Shown here: piece by piece, positions 12,307 to 25,703 of the stretch
Numbering within the stretch: the first letter of the stretch is position 1
Layout: every line of letters starts with the position of its first letter
Assembly: GCF_025766255.1 (NCBI RefSeq)
Contig: NW_026516750.1
Span: 124,001-188,000 of the forward strand
DNA: 64,000 nt
Reading direction: 5' to 3'
DNA from: Zychaea mexicana
Taxonomy: Eukaryota; Mucoromycota; Mucoromycetes; Mucorales; Lichtheimiaceae
Position numbers and translations under genes: made by a program
Notes under the pieces: model-generated
Database searches by the model: none
Told to the model about the DNA's origin: nothing
The model's input: the letters and a program-made list of their open reading frames with translations, nothing else

Positions 12307-13020
12307 AGAGGAAGGGCAACATCGCTTTTCACAAATTATAATTTACATATCCAAACACATTACATACTTTTACTGTGTTTCATTTTGCATGTGCGTGATC
12401 TTCTGTATGCACAACAGGAATAAATATTTGTAGTTGTTTTTTCTTTCAATCCGGTCAAACAGAGATTGTTGTCAAATCTTGGAGGTATTGCATCTACATA
12501 GAGATTGCTGCTCAAAGATACTATGATGGGTCTTTCATGTTTTATAACAGGCAGACGAGAAGTAGGCAGACGAAAGAGGAGGATCAGTGTATATCACAGA
12601 CGACCTCATCCTTAAAACATACTACAGGAGTTCACGCACTCGACAGTTATCGTTTTTAAAAAAGTTGATCGTGGTAGTAACTCTCTGTAAAGTTGTCGTC
12701 AACATCTATCTTTAAACATTCTCTTACTACTTCCAAACAAGGGGCATCTCTGCTACATGCCCGTTTATAACATCCTCCTCAGCCGTTCTCGCACGGTCCA
12801 TTTTTCATGTGGAGAGACGCCACTCCCTGAGTTCATTACTTTCCTTTCCCCCGATTAAGCTGTCCATGAAAAAAAAAGAGAGTTGGCATTCGTTTTCATT
12901 CGTCGCGGGAACCGGGTAAACTAGGTCTCCTCAATGGTCATGAGTCACCAGTATTAACGCCGAGAATCTCGGTTTCAGATACACAATATATCTTTCTTCC
13001 TGTTCACTCGTTAAAAAAAG
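12307..13020. other. Intergenic, promoter of the dipeptidase gene
   Basis: No gene seen. An A-run (13013-13019) lies directly before the dipeptidase ATG. Confidence 0.4.
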
Positions 13021-14344
13021 ATGTATCGGTGGATCCTCTCGCTTCTCGTTGCAAGCGTGTTGGTTGTCACATCCCATGCCGCCGAAGCCTTTTGGTACTT
13101 TCAAAACCCGTTGACGAAAGGCTTTTTTTCAGGAGCACAAGAAGCAGAAGAACAATATCATGGAAAATCTTACCTAGAGCAAGCCAACAAGCTCTTGAAG
13201 AAGCATCCTTTGACTGACACGCACAATGACTGGCCACTGTAAGTGGATTAACTGCTATTAATGTCATATATTTATATTTCGAGGCTATTGATCAAAAACC
13301 ACTTGCGGGTGATATGATAGGTGGTTGGCATTCTTGAAGAAGGGCAGGATCAATGATCTCGACATGGAGCATTTGGAGGGAAGCCACACCGACATTGCGA
13401 AACTAGCCGCTGGTCATGTAGGCCTTGAGTTCTGGTCCATATACTATCCTTGTGAAGTTAAAGAAGAGAACCAGCTGTTGTGGGCCATGCGCTCGATCGA
13501 CATAATTAAGCGCGCCATTGCCAAATACCCAGACACGTTCGAGTATGTCACAAACACACACGACTATCTCAAGGCAAAACGTCACGGGAAGGTCGCAAGC
13601 GCTCTCGGCTTGGAAGGCGGCCAGTATATTTACGATTCTGTTGCTGTGCTACGAAACCTGTATGATCTCGGTATCCGATACATGACGTTGACCCACAACT
13701 GCAACACAAACTGGTCGATTAGTTGCTGCGATCCCAATCCACCACCGTTTAATAAGGAGCTTGGGCTGACCGAGTTTGGGAAAAATGTTGTCAGGGAAAT
13801 GAACCGATTAGGTATCATGGTGGATATCTCGCACGTAGCTCACTCGACCATGCATGCAGTGCTGAATATCACAAGAGCACCTGTCTTGTTTTCTCACTCG
13901 TCGAGTCATACGCTTTGCCAGTTCAAAGAACGTAACGTGCCTGACAATGTGTTGGAACGACTCGATGAAACAGATGGCGTCGTGATGATCAACTTTTACA
14001 ACTATTTCGTACAATGCGATTACCCCAACACGCCAGCAACGCTCCAGGATGTCGCCGACCATATTGATTACATTGCAAGTATCGCTGGCAAGCATCGCGT
14101 TGGCTTGGGTGCCGACTACAATGGCATTGAAGTGACTCCTGAAGGACTTGAGGATGTGAGCAAATATCCTGACTTGTTTGCAGAACTCATCCGCCGTGGT
14201 TGGACCAAGAAGGAACTGAAGGCCCTGGCAAGCGATAACTTGTTGCGTGTCTGGAAACGCGTCGAAGAGGTCAGCAAGGAATTGAAAGACGAGCTTCCAT
14301 TCGAAGAAGACTACCACGTCGATGAAAGTTGGATGATGGTCTAA
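13021..14344 (+). CDS. Membrane-type dipeptidase (peptidase M19, renal dipeptidase family)
   Basis: Exons 13021-13238 and 13321-14344 give 413 residues. The first 22 residues form a signal peptide (ILSLLVASVLVVTSHAAEA), so it enters the secretory path. M19 enzymes are zinc dipeptidases. The metal ligands are visible: HxD in DTHNDWP, Glu in LGLEGGQ, His in VDISHVAHST and His in FSHSSSH. LTHNCNTNWS and GVVMINFYNYF are also typical, and VGLGADYNG carries the conserved Asp near the C-terminus. No obvious GPI signal is seen at the C-terminus (VDESWMMV), so it may be soluble or secreted. Substrate specificity cannot be read from the sequence. Confidence 0.93.
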
Positions 14345-14458
14345 CATGTTTTAACCAATAATAAGATAAAATAAATTTTCACATCCTTTCTCTCTTTTGC
14401 GACCCCTACACTATCTACCATAACGGGCTTTTTTTCTTCTTGTCTTTCCCAAACCAAA

Positions 14459-15203
14459 ATGCCAGCAAACGATAATGACGATAAAAATAAGTACGACACA
14501 GTTAAAGTTCCACTGGTAATACGCAATTGGATGAACTGCAATGAAAACATGTGCATCAAAGTATGCAAAAGGCCACACAATGAACGACCGGATGACAACA
14601 ACAATACCAACAATACCGATCCACCGCCGCAGCCTTTAAAATGCGACATTGTTTGTCTGGTACGAGCAACAGAACCAACGCCAAGGCAGTGGAATCCTCT
14701 ACGTAATTATGCCATTTCCGTGAAAAGCGCTGGTATGTTTAATAGTCTGAAAAAAAATCAACCGAGCGTAGTGCTAAGAAGCAAGTTTCGATATAGATTC
14801 ACCGAGGCAAGTTTCTGTGTAATAATTACTGTTTCCTTAAATTCGCAAATACAAAAACTAAGCAACATCTGGGAAAACGAAAAAAAGGCCCGAGTCAGAT
14901 TATCAAGTCGATCTCGGTGAACAGTTGGATCGTGTGAAAAGACAAGCAGGCCATGTTGCTCAAGTATCCTATGAGGCATCGAAAGGCTACATTGACTCAT
15001 GGAAGGATGGAACACAGGCTTCATTTTTCCGACGAGTATATGAAATCGGCACAGACAAGGATCAGTTGCAGATGTTGCGTGATCACGCAAAGAAAACGAT
15101 TGATATCTTTTGGAATGGAGGGGATGGAAGCAAGAAAAAGAAGGACAACGATAACAATAATGAAAAAGATGATAAAAATGACAAAGATAACAAAGATAAC
15201 TAG
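14459..15203 (+). CDS. Uncharacterised protein, charged C-terminus
   Basis: I do not recognise this gene. Exons 14459-14732 and 14863-15203, joined in phase through a 130-bp GT-AG intron, give 204 residues. Without splicing, the first exon runs into a stop at 14920 and the second lacks a convincing start, which supports the intron. The N-terminal half is rich in Asn/Asp with a Pro-rich patch. The middle (QLDRVKRQAGHVAQVSYEAS, then DQLQMLRDHAKKTIDIFW) looks helical. The last 30 residues are almost only Lys, Asp, Asn and Glu. No signal peptide or membrane segment is visible. It converges with the lipase gene. Confidence 0.5.
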
Positions 15204-15205
15204 CC

Positions 15206-15254
15206 TACTACTGCTACTGCTGCTGCTGCTGCTATTACTATTACTACTATTAGT
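15206..15254. repeat. Trinucleotide (CTA/CTG/TTA)n microsatellite
   Basis: An imperfect CTA, CTG and TTA run lies between the convergent stop codons of the unknown protein gene and the lipase gene. Confidence 0.8.
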
Positions 15255-15308
15255 ATTGTCGTACTATGGGTATTTTTGGTCGTGTATGTGTATGTGTGTA
15301 AAGTCTTT

Positions 15309-18300
15309 TTATGATTGGGCAGCAATAGCACAAGAGGGTGTTGGTGTGGCTGGCTCGACCTTGCCGTCGGGATCTTCGACAAGTATGCTAGGGACTGAGG
15401 ATGGTGGCGTCGTCGTCGTCGTAGTCGTCGTCGTTGAGGTGCCGGTAGATGATGTAGAGGATGAACGGTTTTTCTTTTGACGGAGCTCGCGCATACAATC
15501 TTGCCGCACGGCCTGAAACGCATTCAGGTACGTGACAAGCATGTGATCCTCAAGACAAGTCTTGGATATCAGCAGCTCTTCGGATATCATTGGTGAGCTC
15601 TTATGCAAGGTAAATGCGGTTGTTGTTGTTTCAGATGATGATAATGTGGATGATGACGATGTTGTTGTTGTTGTAGAGCCAGATCGTTTTCGAAGAGCTG
15701 GCTCAGAATGACTGGTCGGAAAGGCAGCGTTGGAAGACAAATGTTCGCTTTTGCGTCGTCGCTGGTGATCAAAGGATGAGGAGGAGAATCGAGGTTTTGT
15801 TGTGTCATTGCTGCTGTTCTTTGTTGCAGAAGAAGAAGAGTCTTGTGGTCGTCGACGAAACTGATATACTTGACCAGGAACATAGAGTAAAGGGTAACGT
15901 GGCTCGGTCGTGTTGAAGATTTCTTGTCGTCGTGCTTCAATGATATCAAAGCAAGCCTTACGCGCCTCTTTATCTGAGTTGAGCTTGCTACTGCCGCCCA
16001 TGCCATCGACGGCAATCATAGCGTCCATAATGAGCTCCTTGGCGCAGCTGGCTGTACCGTACGAAAGTCGCGCGACCAAATCGTCGTGGCATACAAAGCT
16101 GTCAATATGGTCTGCGTATTTCTCGCTGAGGTTCATGGAAACGGACGCAACAGGAGCATAGCTGTAGCAATGTACTTGGAAATTTGGATTATCTGCCAGA
16201 CGACGCAATTCAGGCAAGTGATCCAATACCATCATGGTCAACAAGGCGGCTGTTCCTGCGCCCAGGGAATGGCCAGTGATGATGAAGGATGAAATGGGCC
16301 GGGTTACGGATTTGCACTGTTCGTGAACATAATGGAAGATCTGTGGTATGATCCGTGTGAAAAACCACTGTGCAGATGCAAGCATCCCTGCATGTACTAG
16401 TCCCCCCTTCCAAGGGCGATACTCGCACACCAGATCCGTGATGCAGTCGTACAAGCTCCAGGTTCCCCGGATACCGAGAACAATGGCCTCATAGCCACGG
16501 TCAATGGACACAAAATAGCTGGGCTGGAACACAGCGCCCTTGCGCAGGCCGTATTCGTAGCCCAACAGGTCTTCAGTTGGGATCTTGAGATAGCGGACGA
16601 TGGCCTCCTTGTTGTTACGCGTTTTCATGACATCTGGTGAAGTGGGAGAAGGTGAGACAAGGAGCGGATTTCTCTCACTCTCGTGTTTGTTTTGTTGATG
16701 AGGTGTCACAAACCTTTCAGATATTTTGCATAATCTCCAAGGTAGGACAAGCCGCGCCAGCCCTATTAATTTGGCTATACTTATTAGAACAGGCCCCGAC
16801 AAATTACCTCTTTAACTTGAAACACCTACATAAGCAATGATCGCATGTCCTAAGAAATAATTCGCCTTATCGAGGAAACGAAGATCCGTTATCTTTTCAG
16901 CGGGTGGTGACCTGTACAAGTACATGATATCCTTTTTTTCGGTTGGCGTTACTTTTTCCTTTTTATCATGTTGGTGGGAGCATCACTAATACAACCAGAC
17001 AGCTATACTAACCGGGGAATGTCGACATAGAAGTTTTGCAAGAATGAAAGACATGACAGCAGCTGCAATCCCGTGATTCTGAACCCCTGGCCCTAATATA
17101 ACACGTACTTCTTGTGAGGAAAATAGACGGGATGTAAAACTGGATGGTAATTTGAAACACATACAAAGCCTGTAAAGATCTTTACTACTGCACGGACAAG
17201 GATGCGAGTCTGGGGACTGACAACAAAGCCGATCATGCGGTCCAGACTCGGGTGTGCCAAGGCAACTTCTTCAAACGACTCATTGATCCAGCGAAATGCG
17301 AAATTTTTATCACCGAAATTGTTGCTTTGTATACTCGATTCCGAGTTCTTTCTTCGCACAGTGCGGCTCCTGTTTTCCATGTCCGAACGCGAAAACCCAA
17401 ACCCACCGTCGTCGTTACTAATGTGGGTCCTGCTGCTGCTGTTGCTAGGTTCCGTTTTCATCCGCCGCGTGCTTTCTGTTCTGCGGGCCAGTTTGTTCTG
17501 GAGCTGCTCGACAAAGACTCGATCCACGATCGATTGGCTGGCTACTGTTGGATTTGCTTTGGGTGTCGTCAGTGAAGGAGGTACTTGCGCAAGATCGTCA
17601 ATGTATACAAGTTTCGGCTCGACTGCGTCATGGAATTCGTCTAGACGATGGTTGTTGCCGCTGTTGCTGCGAGGTCGACGGCGTTCTCTACTCGTAGTGT
17701 TGTCACCATTGTCATTATCAACATCGTCGTTGTTGTCGTCGCTGGTTTCGTCTCGAGTACTACTATGATCGGTGTTGTGTCCGCTACCCCTGCTGACGGT
17801 GGTATTGGTAGTCGTGACGCTGCTGAGAGTGACCTGGCTGTTAGCGCTGCCTTTGCTCTTGCCGCTATGAGAGGATGCGAGCGTGCTCCGATCCATGTAG
17901 CTGCTAACGAAACTGTGGGTATCAGAAGAATCTTTGTAGACGGGGGATAGCATTTCGTGCGAGAAAGCGTCGGGCGGCGTTTGATAGTCATAGCGGACGC
18001 GGACTTGGATAGAACCAATAAGTGGAGTCATGGAATGTTTGCGGTGGCTAGGATGCTGTTCCTGATACGGTGTCTGCTCCTGTGTCCGGAAGCGAGGCAT
18101 GTGCGTCTTCAAAAACGTGTGTGGCAGTGGGATATGGGCCGGCAAATAGCGCCGGGTATGGTATTCGTACATGGGTAGAAAACTACATAGAAGGGGGGGG
18201 GAGCGGCAGATAATTGGATCAATGTATTGATGCATGAGCATGTATGTCCACATATTGTGTGATTAAACTGATCGTCTTACGTGAGAAAGACTTCTGGGCG

Positions 18301-19007
18301 TCCGTTGAGTGATGATATTCGTAGCTTGGCTTTTCCGATATGACGAGTCTTGGAGCGCCATCCTTTACGTTTATCAAACAAGTCCAGCTTGTTGTTTTGA
18401 ACAGAAAAGTGTCAGAGCTTTGCATGATTGTTTTGGCTGGTAGCTTCTACATCTCACCTCAATCGTGTCAAAAAGCTGGTTATGGAAGGAGATGGTGAAT
18501 AGGAACCCCTCGTTCCAGTTTCCGCTCGTCTGCTTCGAGCGTGTTGAGAAATATCGTTGTGGACCCATTCGAAGTCGTATGAACGGGCGTTTGACAGTGA
18601 CATCGGATCGTACATTGAGCAAATCGATCTGATAGAGTAATAATAACACCATGTGCCCAATTAAATTTCACATTCATTTTCATAGTAGAGGGTTTATCTG
18701 AAACACACTACTGTTCTTTCTTTTGCTGCTTTACCTGCAGCTTTCCTGGAGGAAGCGTGTTGACCTGCAACACTTCACGACGGTCCCATTCTTGCCTCAA
18801 TTCCGTTAGATCGGGTAATGACAGTCGTCGTGAAGGTAATGTGATTTTAGGATGGACATGCACCCCTGAGGTATCCGAATGGGATCGTTCGCAGCCTGCA
18901 CGGGGTAGTGGCGGTTTCAGGTGTTGTTGTTGTTGTTGTTGTTGCTGTTGTTGCTTTTGTAAAACAGTGGCCGATCGTGTAGGCGCAAATGACTCAGGGA
19001 GGACCAT
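15309..19007 (-). CDS. C2 plus class-3 lipase protein, sn1-specific diacylglycerol lipase-like
   Basis: Seven minus-strand exons: 18735-19007, 18458-18628, 18281-18387, 17165-18182, 17009-17092, 16714-16762 and 15309-16633. They sum to 1008 residues, all in phase. The N-terminus has a poly-Q run. A C2-like domain spans about residues 90-185 (KLQIDLLNVRS, RPFIRLRMGPQRYFS, LDLFDKRKGWRS). A long Ser/Asn/Asp-rich linker follows. The lipase_3 domain is in the last 440 residues: IVLGIRGTWSLYDCITDL, then the nucleophile elbow ITGHSLGAGTAA, then SYAPVASVS and FVCHDDLVARLSYG. This layout fits DAG lipases, which release 2-monoacylglycerol from diacylglycerol at membranes. The last 150 residues are low complexity (Ser/Thr). 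Exons 5 and 6 (28 and 16 codons) are the least certain. Confidence 0.85.
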
Positions 19008-21234
19008 GGTGGTGTAGTGTTGTCGTGGTCGTCGTTGTTGCCAAAGGCGGTTGCTTTCCTTTATGTTATTGTTGTCTTTCTTTCTTTCTCCAAGCGCCCG
19101 TTCAAATATCTATGAAGAGAAGGCCAGACCACAACCCCCCTCAAGTAGGCAGCTGATCAAACAAGTAAAGAGAGAGTGAGAGAGAGAGAGAGTAAAGAGA
19201 GGAGACGGGGTTTGGGAGAAAGAGGGAAACAAGAAAAAAGGCAAAAGAAGTTGCACCCTGATGGATCCCCTAAAAGGATATCCGCACGTGTCCCTTTGAT
19301 TTGGATCGGCATCGCTCTCCGAGAGGGAGAGACAGACAAAGAGCCAAAGCGAGGGAGGGAAAGTTCAACCCAACGTGCGGATCAATGACGTTGTTTATGC
19401 GATCCAAAGTAGACATGCTTCTTCTATTATTACACGTGAAGAGATTCACTCATCCTCTCTACTATGCATCCATATTACTAATGGCCACTAAACATAGGCT
19501 TTCATTCTCTGCGGATATTCGGCACAACTTGACTATGATGATTCCAAGCCATGCATGGATTTCCTACAACCTTCTGTGAGGAGGACACAGTAGTAGTCGT
19601 CGTAGCCACTCTACTACAACTAGCTCTCGCTGCTGCTGTCAATTAGGATCGTTGACCTGTCTGTTTCCTGGTTTTAAAACAAAAGCCTATGTTTGTTGTG
19701 ATCCAGACACTTGATAGACTAGGAGTGTTAGCCCCGGTTGAGGTCGAAAAAAGAGATTAGAGACGAGCGTAAACTGGAATTGATTGAATATATATCAACA
19801 GATCAGGCAAAGTGCCCTTTTTTTCTGCTCCATCGTTTCATATTACCAACAACGAGTATGTGACGGAGAGACAAAAAGCAAACACTCTTTACATATATGT
19901 AAAGGGGCTCCCTCGGTAAAGGAAATCGTGTGTTATTTGTATTTAAAAGATTAGCCCGGATGCTATTTTACAATACGCCTAGCGTACTATACAATAATAG
20001 CGACAGCAGTATGACATGTAGCAACAGTAGCAGTTGAGAGTGATTTCTACAGCTCAGATACTAGTCGTTAGTGAATGACAAAAGTCTAGTCGTTGTACGA
20101 GTCCTGTTACTGCTATAGCTAAAACCGGTAGCAAACTTGGGGCAATAATAACACAGACTGTTATGACCAAAGTCTCACGCAATTTGAGAACAAAAGAACA
20201 AGATGTGTAATGAAACAGTTGTATATCATGTGCCAACCCCTTTGCGGCGGACAAAGCTGTTGTTGTGACCGACTTCATACACTCTTTTTCTCTGGCCGTC
20301 TTGGTTTCGTTCCGCCGACGACCACCAAAACGTTTGATAACATCAACTTGATTCAAGGAAGCCAAGTGACACGAAAGTAGCAACAGCGCAAGCAGGTTGC
20401 ATTATAGTTTCTCACGATCTATAGGCGTCTCGGATTCGCTATTTCGGCTAAGCCCAATGAACATGCTGCAAAAGTGGGATACCCTTGGCTATAAATAAAG
20501 TAATATGTTTGTTATTGCAGGATTGAATCTCGCTCCCAATTATATAGCTATTTAGCTATTCTCGTTCCGCTTAAAAAGAAGTTTGTATACATATCATCAA
20601 CGGGAAGGATTTTAACAATACGCACCTAATCTGACGAGAACCTCCCTGCTGTTGCGACTTTCGTACATACCCAAAAGTTGTGGTGGTCATCTAAGCGAAA
20701 AGGGTGTATTACTTCATCACGGCCAAAAAGTTCAGCTCATTTATGCAAACCTTAATGAAAACATGCTGCCAAAGTCTAGTCATGCGGGCGTATACAAAAA
20801 ACGTGTCCATTAGCACCAAATCGTGCATACTTTTAGTGCATGTAGTTATCCACGCTTGCACACTTTTCGTAGTAAGCGTTTATATGTGCGATATAGTAAT
20901 GCAGGATGCACGTAATCTTGTGTTTGCTATTTTCTGTCAGCAGCGATATATTATTGTGGTGAATTAATATAGCTGGTGTCTGAATCGGTGAAGGTTCATC
21001 AATCATTTGTAATGCTGCTGATGGTTGACGTCAAAAAGCGTGCCATCTTGCAACTCATAGACAGACACATGAAAATAAAAACCCCACAAACCCAGCCTTG
21101 AGCCTTTCAAAACACTGTGCATTGCCCATTACACTCGAATAATAACTGTTTCGACTCGATCACGAATAGTATTTCATTTATTTACAACATGAGGATAGGA
21201 CGGCGTACATTGCACGAGATATATATTATAATAT
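19008..21234. other. Long intergenic stretch, no gene recognised
   Basis: Upstream of the lipase gene and downstream of FBA1. It contains an (AG)n tract at about 19165-19200. Short frames at 19301-19579, 20054-20383 and 20704-20967 show no domain. No tRNA found. Confidence 0.4.
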
Positions 21235-22836
21235 TTACAAAATGTTGACGTTGCCCAAGTCCTTGCATGCCTGTTGGACACGCGCAATCATGGTCTTTTC
21301 GGACTCACGAACCCAGACTCTGTTGAGAACAAATTGAGAATGTTAGGCATACATAATTTTCACATAGATCATAATGACCAGCACAGAAAGAAAAAGAAGG
21401 TATAAAGAGATGTTACCTAGGATCGTAGACCTTCTTGTTAGGCTTGTTGGCGCCTTCGGGGTTACCGACCTGGGTCTGGAGGTAATCCTTCTTGGCTTCG
21501 TAGAAGTCACGGAGACCGATCCAGTAAGCCCACTGGGTATCAGTGTCAACGTTCATCTTGACAACGCCGTTGTTGACAGCAGTAGCAATTTCCTGCTCAG
21601 ACGAGCCAGAGCCACCGTGGAAGACAAAGAAGACGGGCTTGGGGTTCTCGCTCTTGAGCTGTTCAGTGACATAAGCCTGGTGCTTCTCCAACAATTCGGG
21701 GTGAAGTTTGACGTTGCCAGGGGCATAGACACCGTGAACGTTACCGAAAGCAGCGGCAATGGAGAACAAGTCAGTGACCTCGCTGAAGGCCTTGTAGATG
21801 TCCCAGATATCTTCGGGTTGGGTGTAAAGGGAAGCGTTATCGACATCTTCGTTGTTGACACCGTCTTCCTCACCACCAGTGATACCAATCTCCATCTCCA
21901 ACAAGCAGCCCATGGGTGCCATGCGCTTCAAGTACTTCAAGCAGATTTCAATGTTCTCCTCCTTGGGCTCTTCGGAAAGATCCAACATGTGCGACGAGAA
22001 GAGAGGCTCGCCGTTGGCCTTGAAGTATTCTTCATCGGCGGCAACCATGCCGTCGAACCAAGGAATGAGCTTCTTGGCACAGTGGTCAGAGTGGATGATG
22101 ACGGGAATGCCATAGGCCTTGGCAACAGTGCGGACGTACTAAATATACAATGTTTTTTAGGGATCAGGGTTAGAAAACAACAAAGGTTGAGCTTATTCTT
22201 GAAATAAACTATTATTTTCATACCTGAGCACCAGCAACGGCACCAATGATGGAAGCTTCCTGGTTCTTGTTGCTCAAGCCCTTGCCAGCAATGAAAGCAG
22301 AGCCACCGTTGGAGAACTGGATGATGATGGGCGACTTGAGGTCACGAGCGGCTTCAAGAGCAGCATTGATGGTGCTAATGATAAACAAATAAAAGTCAGA
22401 CAAAATTCCGGCGCGCGCGCGTGTGTATGTGTGTGCATGTCATATGCCGTGTTGGTGAAGGGGATTTTGATAGAGGGGGCGGGCAAGAAGAGTTTTTTTT
22501 CCAAAACGATCAAACAATCAACGGAGTGTTCGGTATTTTTCCCGTTAATCTCCCGCGTTTTCCCTTTTTTCCATTCCATGCTTGTTCCTTCTTTGCATAT
22601 ATCACAACCTTGTGCTGCTAATGCACAAAAACATGCTTCTTACCTGGTCGAAGTGCAGTTGATGGCGGGAATAGCGAACTTGTGCTCGCGGGCTAGGTAT
22701 ATGCAGGTGGATTAGTTTCGAGCACATCTTACAGATACAGAAGTTGAGGTGTATTGCAACCCGTACCGTATTCAAAAAGCTTGCGAAGGTTATCGCCAGT
22801 AACGACACCAGCAGGAACAACGTCGAGGAGACCCAT
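21235..22836 (-). CDS. FBA1: Fructose-bisphosphate aldolase, class II
   Basis: Five minus-strand exons: 22767-22836, 22644-22692, 22224-22374, 21417-22138 and 21235-21319, giving 358 residues (yeast Fba1 is 359). It cleaves fructose-1,6-bisphosphate to dihydroxyacetone phosphate and glyceraldehyde-3-phosphate in the cytosol. Class II (zinc) is shown by IIHSDHCAKKLIPW, LEMEIGITGGEEDGV, AAFGNVHGVY and FHGGSGSSEQEI, which carry the metal ligands and the phosphate-binding GGSG. The N-terminus is MGLLDVVPAGVVTGDN. Strong codon bias creates long antisense open frames that are not genes. A TATA box lies about 95 bp upstream of the ATG. Confidence 0.96.
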
Positions 22837-22927
22837 GATTTTATAGAAGAAAAAAGTACGTGGAAGAGAAAGTAAAGGGAAAAAAAAGAAGAAAGGAAAA
22901 AAGAAAGGATCCCATGGTGGCCGGTCC

Positions 22928-22935
22928 TTTTATAT
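22928..22935 (-). promoter_or_regulatory. TATA box of FBA1
   Basis: The minus strand reads TATAAAAG about 95 bp upstream of the FBA1 ATG, as expected for a strongly expressed glycolytic gene. Inferred from position and consensus only. Confidence 0.6.
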
Positions 22936-24143
22936 TAGATAATGTGGCGGTGGTGCATGGTACCCAAACAAACAACAACAGCAGCAACAACAACAACCAG
23001 GACTGACTGTCGCGTTGTGAAATTCAATGATATTGCATCATTCCCCCACTGTCACTTGAGATGCCGAAAGGCCCACTCCGATTTCTAAAGATCAAATAGA
23101 TGGGGGTAGGCACGGCACTGATGGTTGAGCGATAAACCCTCTCTCTCTCTCTCTGAGTATAAGGATTGGTCCCATCGTACCCATATCACTATACTTTATC
23201 AACACTGTTGTCTGCTGGTTTTTATTTTCTACTGATCTCTCGGTGATACGTTGATATGCGATATCCGGAACACCTGGAGCTTATTTCTGGATATTGTGTC
23301 ACTTTGGCCTTCTTCCTGCGTTTTTCCGTTGCCACGTTTGTTGTTGTTGTTGTTGTTGTTGTCATGGAGATCATCTTTTTGTCTCTCTATGGTTACTATG
23401 TCCTAATTTTTTTATAGCTAGGCAATAACACTTGAATTATGCTGATAATATGATAACAAGTTTATTATTTAGATTCAACATCTCCATTATAGATACAGAT
23501 TTAACTATCCTTTAAGATGCGAAACTTTGGACTGGGTCCATCGTGAAGGCTTTAGAGTAGGATTTGCTGGTGACATGAAGAAGAGTGGATCCTGAATTCC
23601 CATTTTTGGACAAGGTATAAGATCCCTCGCCGGTTTTTGGCTGGGAAGTGCGGGCAGAGGTGAAAATTTAAATCACGCAATTTTTTAAACAAACCGTGAA
23701 GAGTTGAGGATAAAACAATCAACCACTACCCACAACGCATGCTGTGCTTCCGGAAACATTGTCTAGATGGGCTACAAAAGACAGTTGTGTACTCGTTAAT
23801 ATGCTTCGGAACAAACAATCGAAGGTTCTCTAGCGAATATTCTTTAGCAAACAATTGATTCATCAATCTTCGGCGAGGCATATTTTTTTTCGTGATAAAT
23901 CATTACACCGAAAATCTTGGAAATCTGCAGGCCAATCTATTGATATTATTTATACTCCATGCAACGTATCTCTTTCTGGATTGCCAAAGGTCAAATTCAG
24001 TGACACTGCCGAACAGGAACGACAAGTGGTCATTTTCAAACTCATACTGGTTGTCATACAAAGTGCGTAGAGCACATACAGTAATAGCCAGACACGAACG
24101 AGGCTCCCTTTCTCTTTTTTACTCTCCTACTTCCAATGTATAA
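22936..24143. other. Intergenic between FBA1 and GPI2 (divergent)
   Basis: Holds the FBA1 upstream region with a CT tract (23142-23155) and a TTG repeat (23340-23361), then AT-rich sequence up to GPI2. No gene seen. Confidence 0.4.
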
Positions 24144-25703
24144 ATGGATGGCCCAGTGGCTCATCAATTTCAGAGCCCAGACTACCAGTATAACATCAAC
24201 AGTCCACCATGGCGAAAACTTCTATGGGTAAAACAAAACTATCCAGACAACTATGTCGACAGTACCTTTCTCGACGAGCTGCAGAAGAACGGTATAGATG
24301 ACCACGTATTTTTATTTTATGCAAACCAGAAAGTGGAGAAGGAGAGAAATCGCGAATGATGAAAGAAAGCTGAATTTGCTGTTGTCATTATAGTTAATGT
24401 TCATACGTACGATTATTGGAAAATGGTGTATGAGTCAGGCGTTATTACACAACACATTAGCAGTGTGGTGATTTTTGTTGCCATATTCATCTATCTGCAA
24501 GTGGGCACGTTGGCAGTTACCCATTTAATCTGGACGGGTTCGTTATTGACTGGTGTTGGTTATGTGTTTTGCGATCTGGTCATGACGCGTCGACACCATG
24601 CTATTGAACGTAAGAACCCTTTCGTTACCTCAAAAATAGTGTTTATTTGTTTTACACACGTTTTATTAGAGTGTTATACTAACTACGCATCATACTAAAA
24701 GGAAAACGCGTTGTTAAGAGCGCCATATTCTTCTTTTCAACGCTCTTGGGACTATCACCGATTCTTAAAACATTGACGAGTCAAACAAGTGACGACACAA
24801 TCTGGGCATTGACTGTATGCTGTTTTCTTGCCAATGTTCTTTTCCATGACTATGTCTCTCAAAGCAGAGCACGCGTAAAGTAAGTGGGTTGCGACACAAA
24901 AAAGAGAAATACTCAAACAAAAGATAGAGCAGTGGTGGCAGCAGTCAAGCTTTTGGAAAATGTTCTTAAATGCTATATCTTCTTTTAGGATACCAGGCTC
25001 ATTATCGACGAATGCAGCAATTTTTGGCTCTACTCTGCTTGCATCTCGTTTTGATACCAATTTGGATGTATTTGGACTTTTATCCTTTGCTGTTGAGTGG
25101 TTTGCTTTATTTCCTATCCTTCGACGTTACCTACAGGTACAAGGAAAAATTGCGGGGTCCGCGGATAAAACGATTCGAAACCCTATAATGGCATTGGAGC
25201 CAGATGTTTGGGTGGATTGATCGGAGGAGAATGATGAGCAAAAGGAGGGGGAAATGACTTTCTTCTTACTAACCGCACGAATACATTTATGAATGTTGTT
25301 AATGTAGGAATTAAGTCCTAAAGTACAAGTAACTCTTACCATCTTAATGCTGCTCGTATCAGTTGCCATGTTTCTTCGAATATCAAGAGCGATTGTATTC
25401 CTTTACATGCTAGGCTTCTGTTTCATCACGTTTATTTGTCCTTACTGGCTTATATTTATACAAAAGTACAAAAAGTAAGTTCAGTCGGTCGCTTGATCGG
25501 TGACGGATTGGGGGCTAGGGAAGAGAGAGAGAGAGAGGCCCGTGCTTTTTCTTGTCTTTTTAGCATTTGAAACCGACGAAAATAGGTTTTTAAACTTACA
25601 AAAACTTTATTATATATTTAGTGAGATCCACGGTCCATGGGATGAAGCAAGACCTCGCCTTCAAAAGTCCAAAAGGAATTTCTTTAAAAAACGACCTGCA
25701 TAA
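24144..25703 (+). CDS. GPI2: GPI-GlcNAc transferase complex subunit Gpi2 (PIG-C)
   Basis: Six exons: 24144-24291, 24394-24609, 24702-24879, 24989-25136, 25308-25474 and 25622-25703, giving 312 residues. PIG-C is a multi-pass ER subunit of the complex that adds GlcNAc to phosphatidylinositol, the first step of GPI anchor synthesis. Family landmarks: WRKLLWVKQNYPDNYVD near the N-terminus, YDYWKMVYESGVITQHIS, LGLSPILKTLTSQTSDDTIW, LSTNAAIFGSTLLASRF and C-terminal EIHGPWDEARPRL. At least six hydrophobic segments are visible. All introns are GT-AG and in phase; the fourth is the longest (171 bp). Confidence 0.95.

Noticed and set aside
15200..15523. Minus and plus frames rich in Arg/Leu over the trinucleotide repeat
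   Set aside because: Translations of the microsatellite and of the Thr-rich lipase tail in wrong frames.
21374..22207. 277-codon plus frame opposite FBA1
   Set aside because: Shadow of the strongly biased aldolase exon 4.
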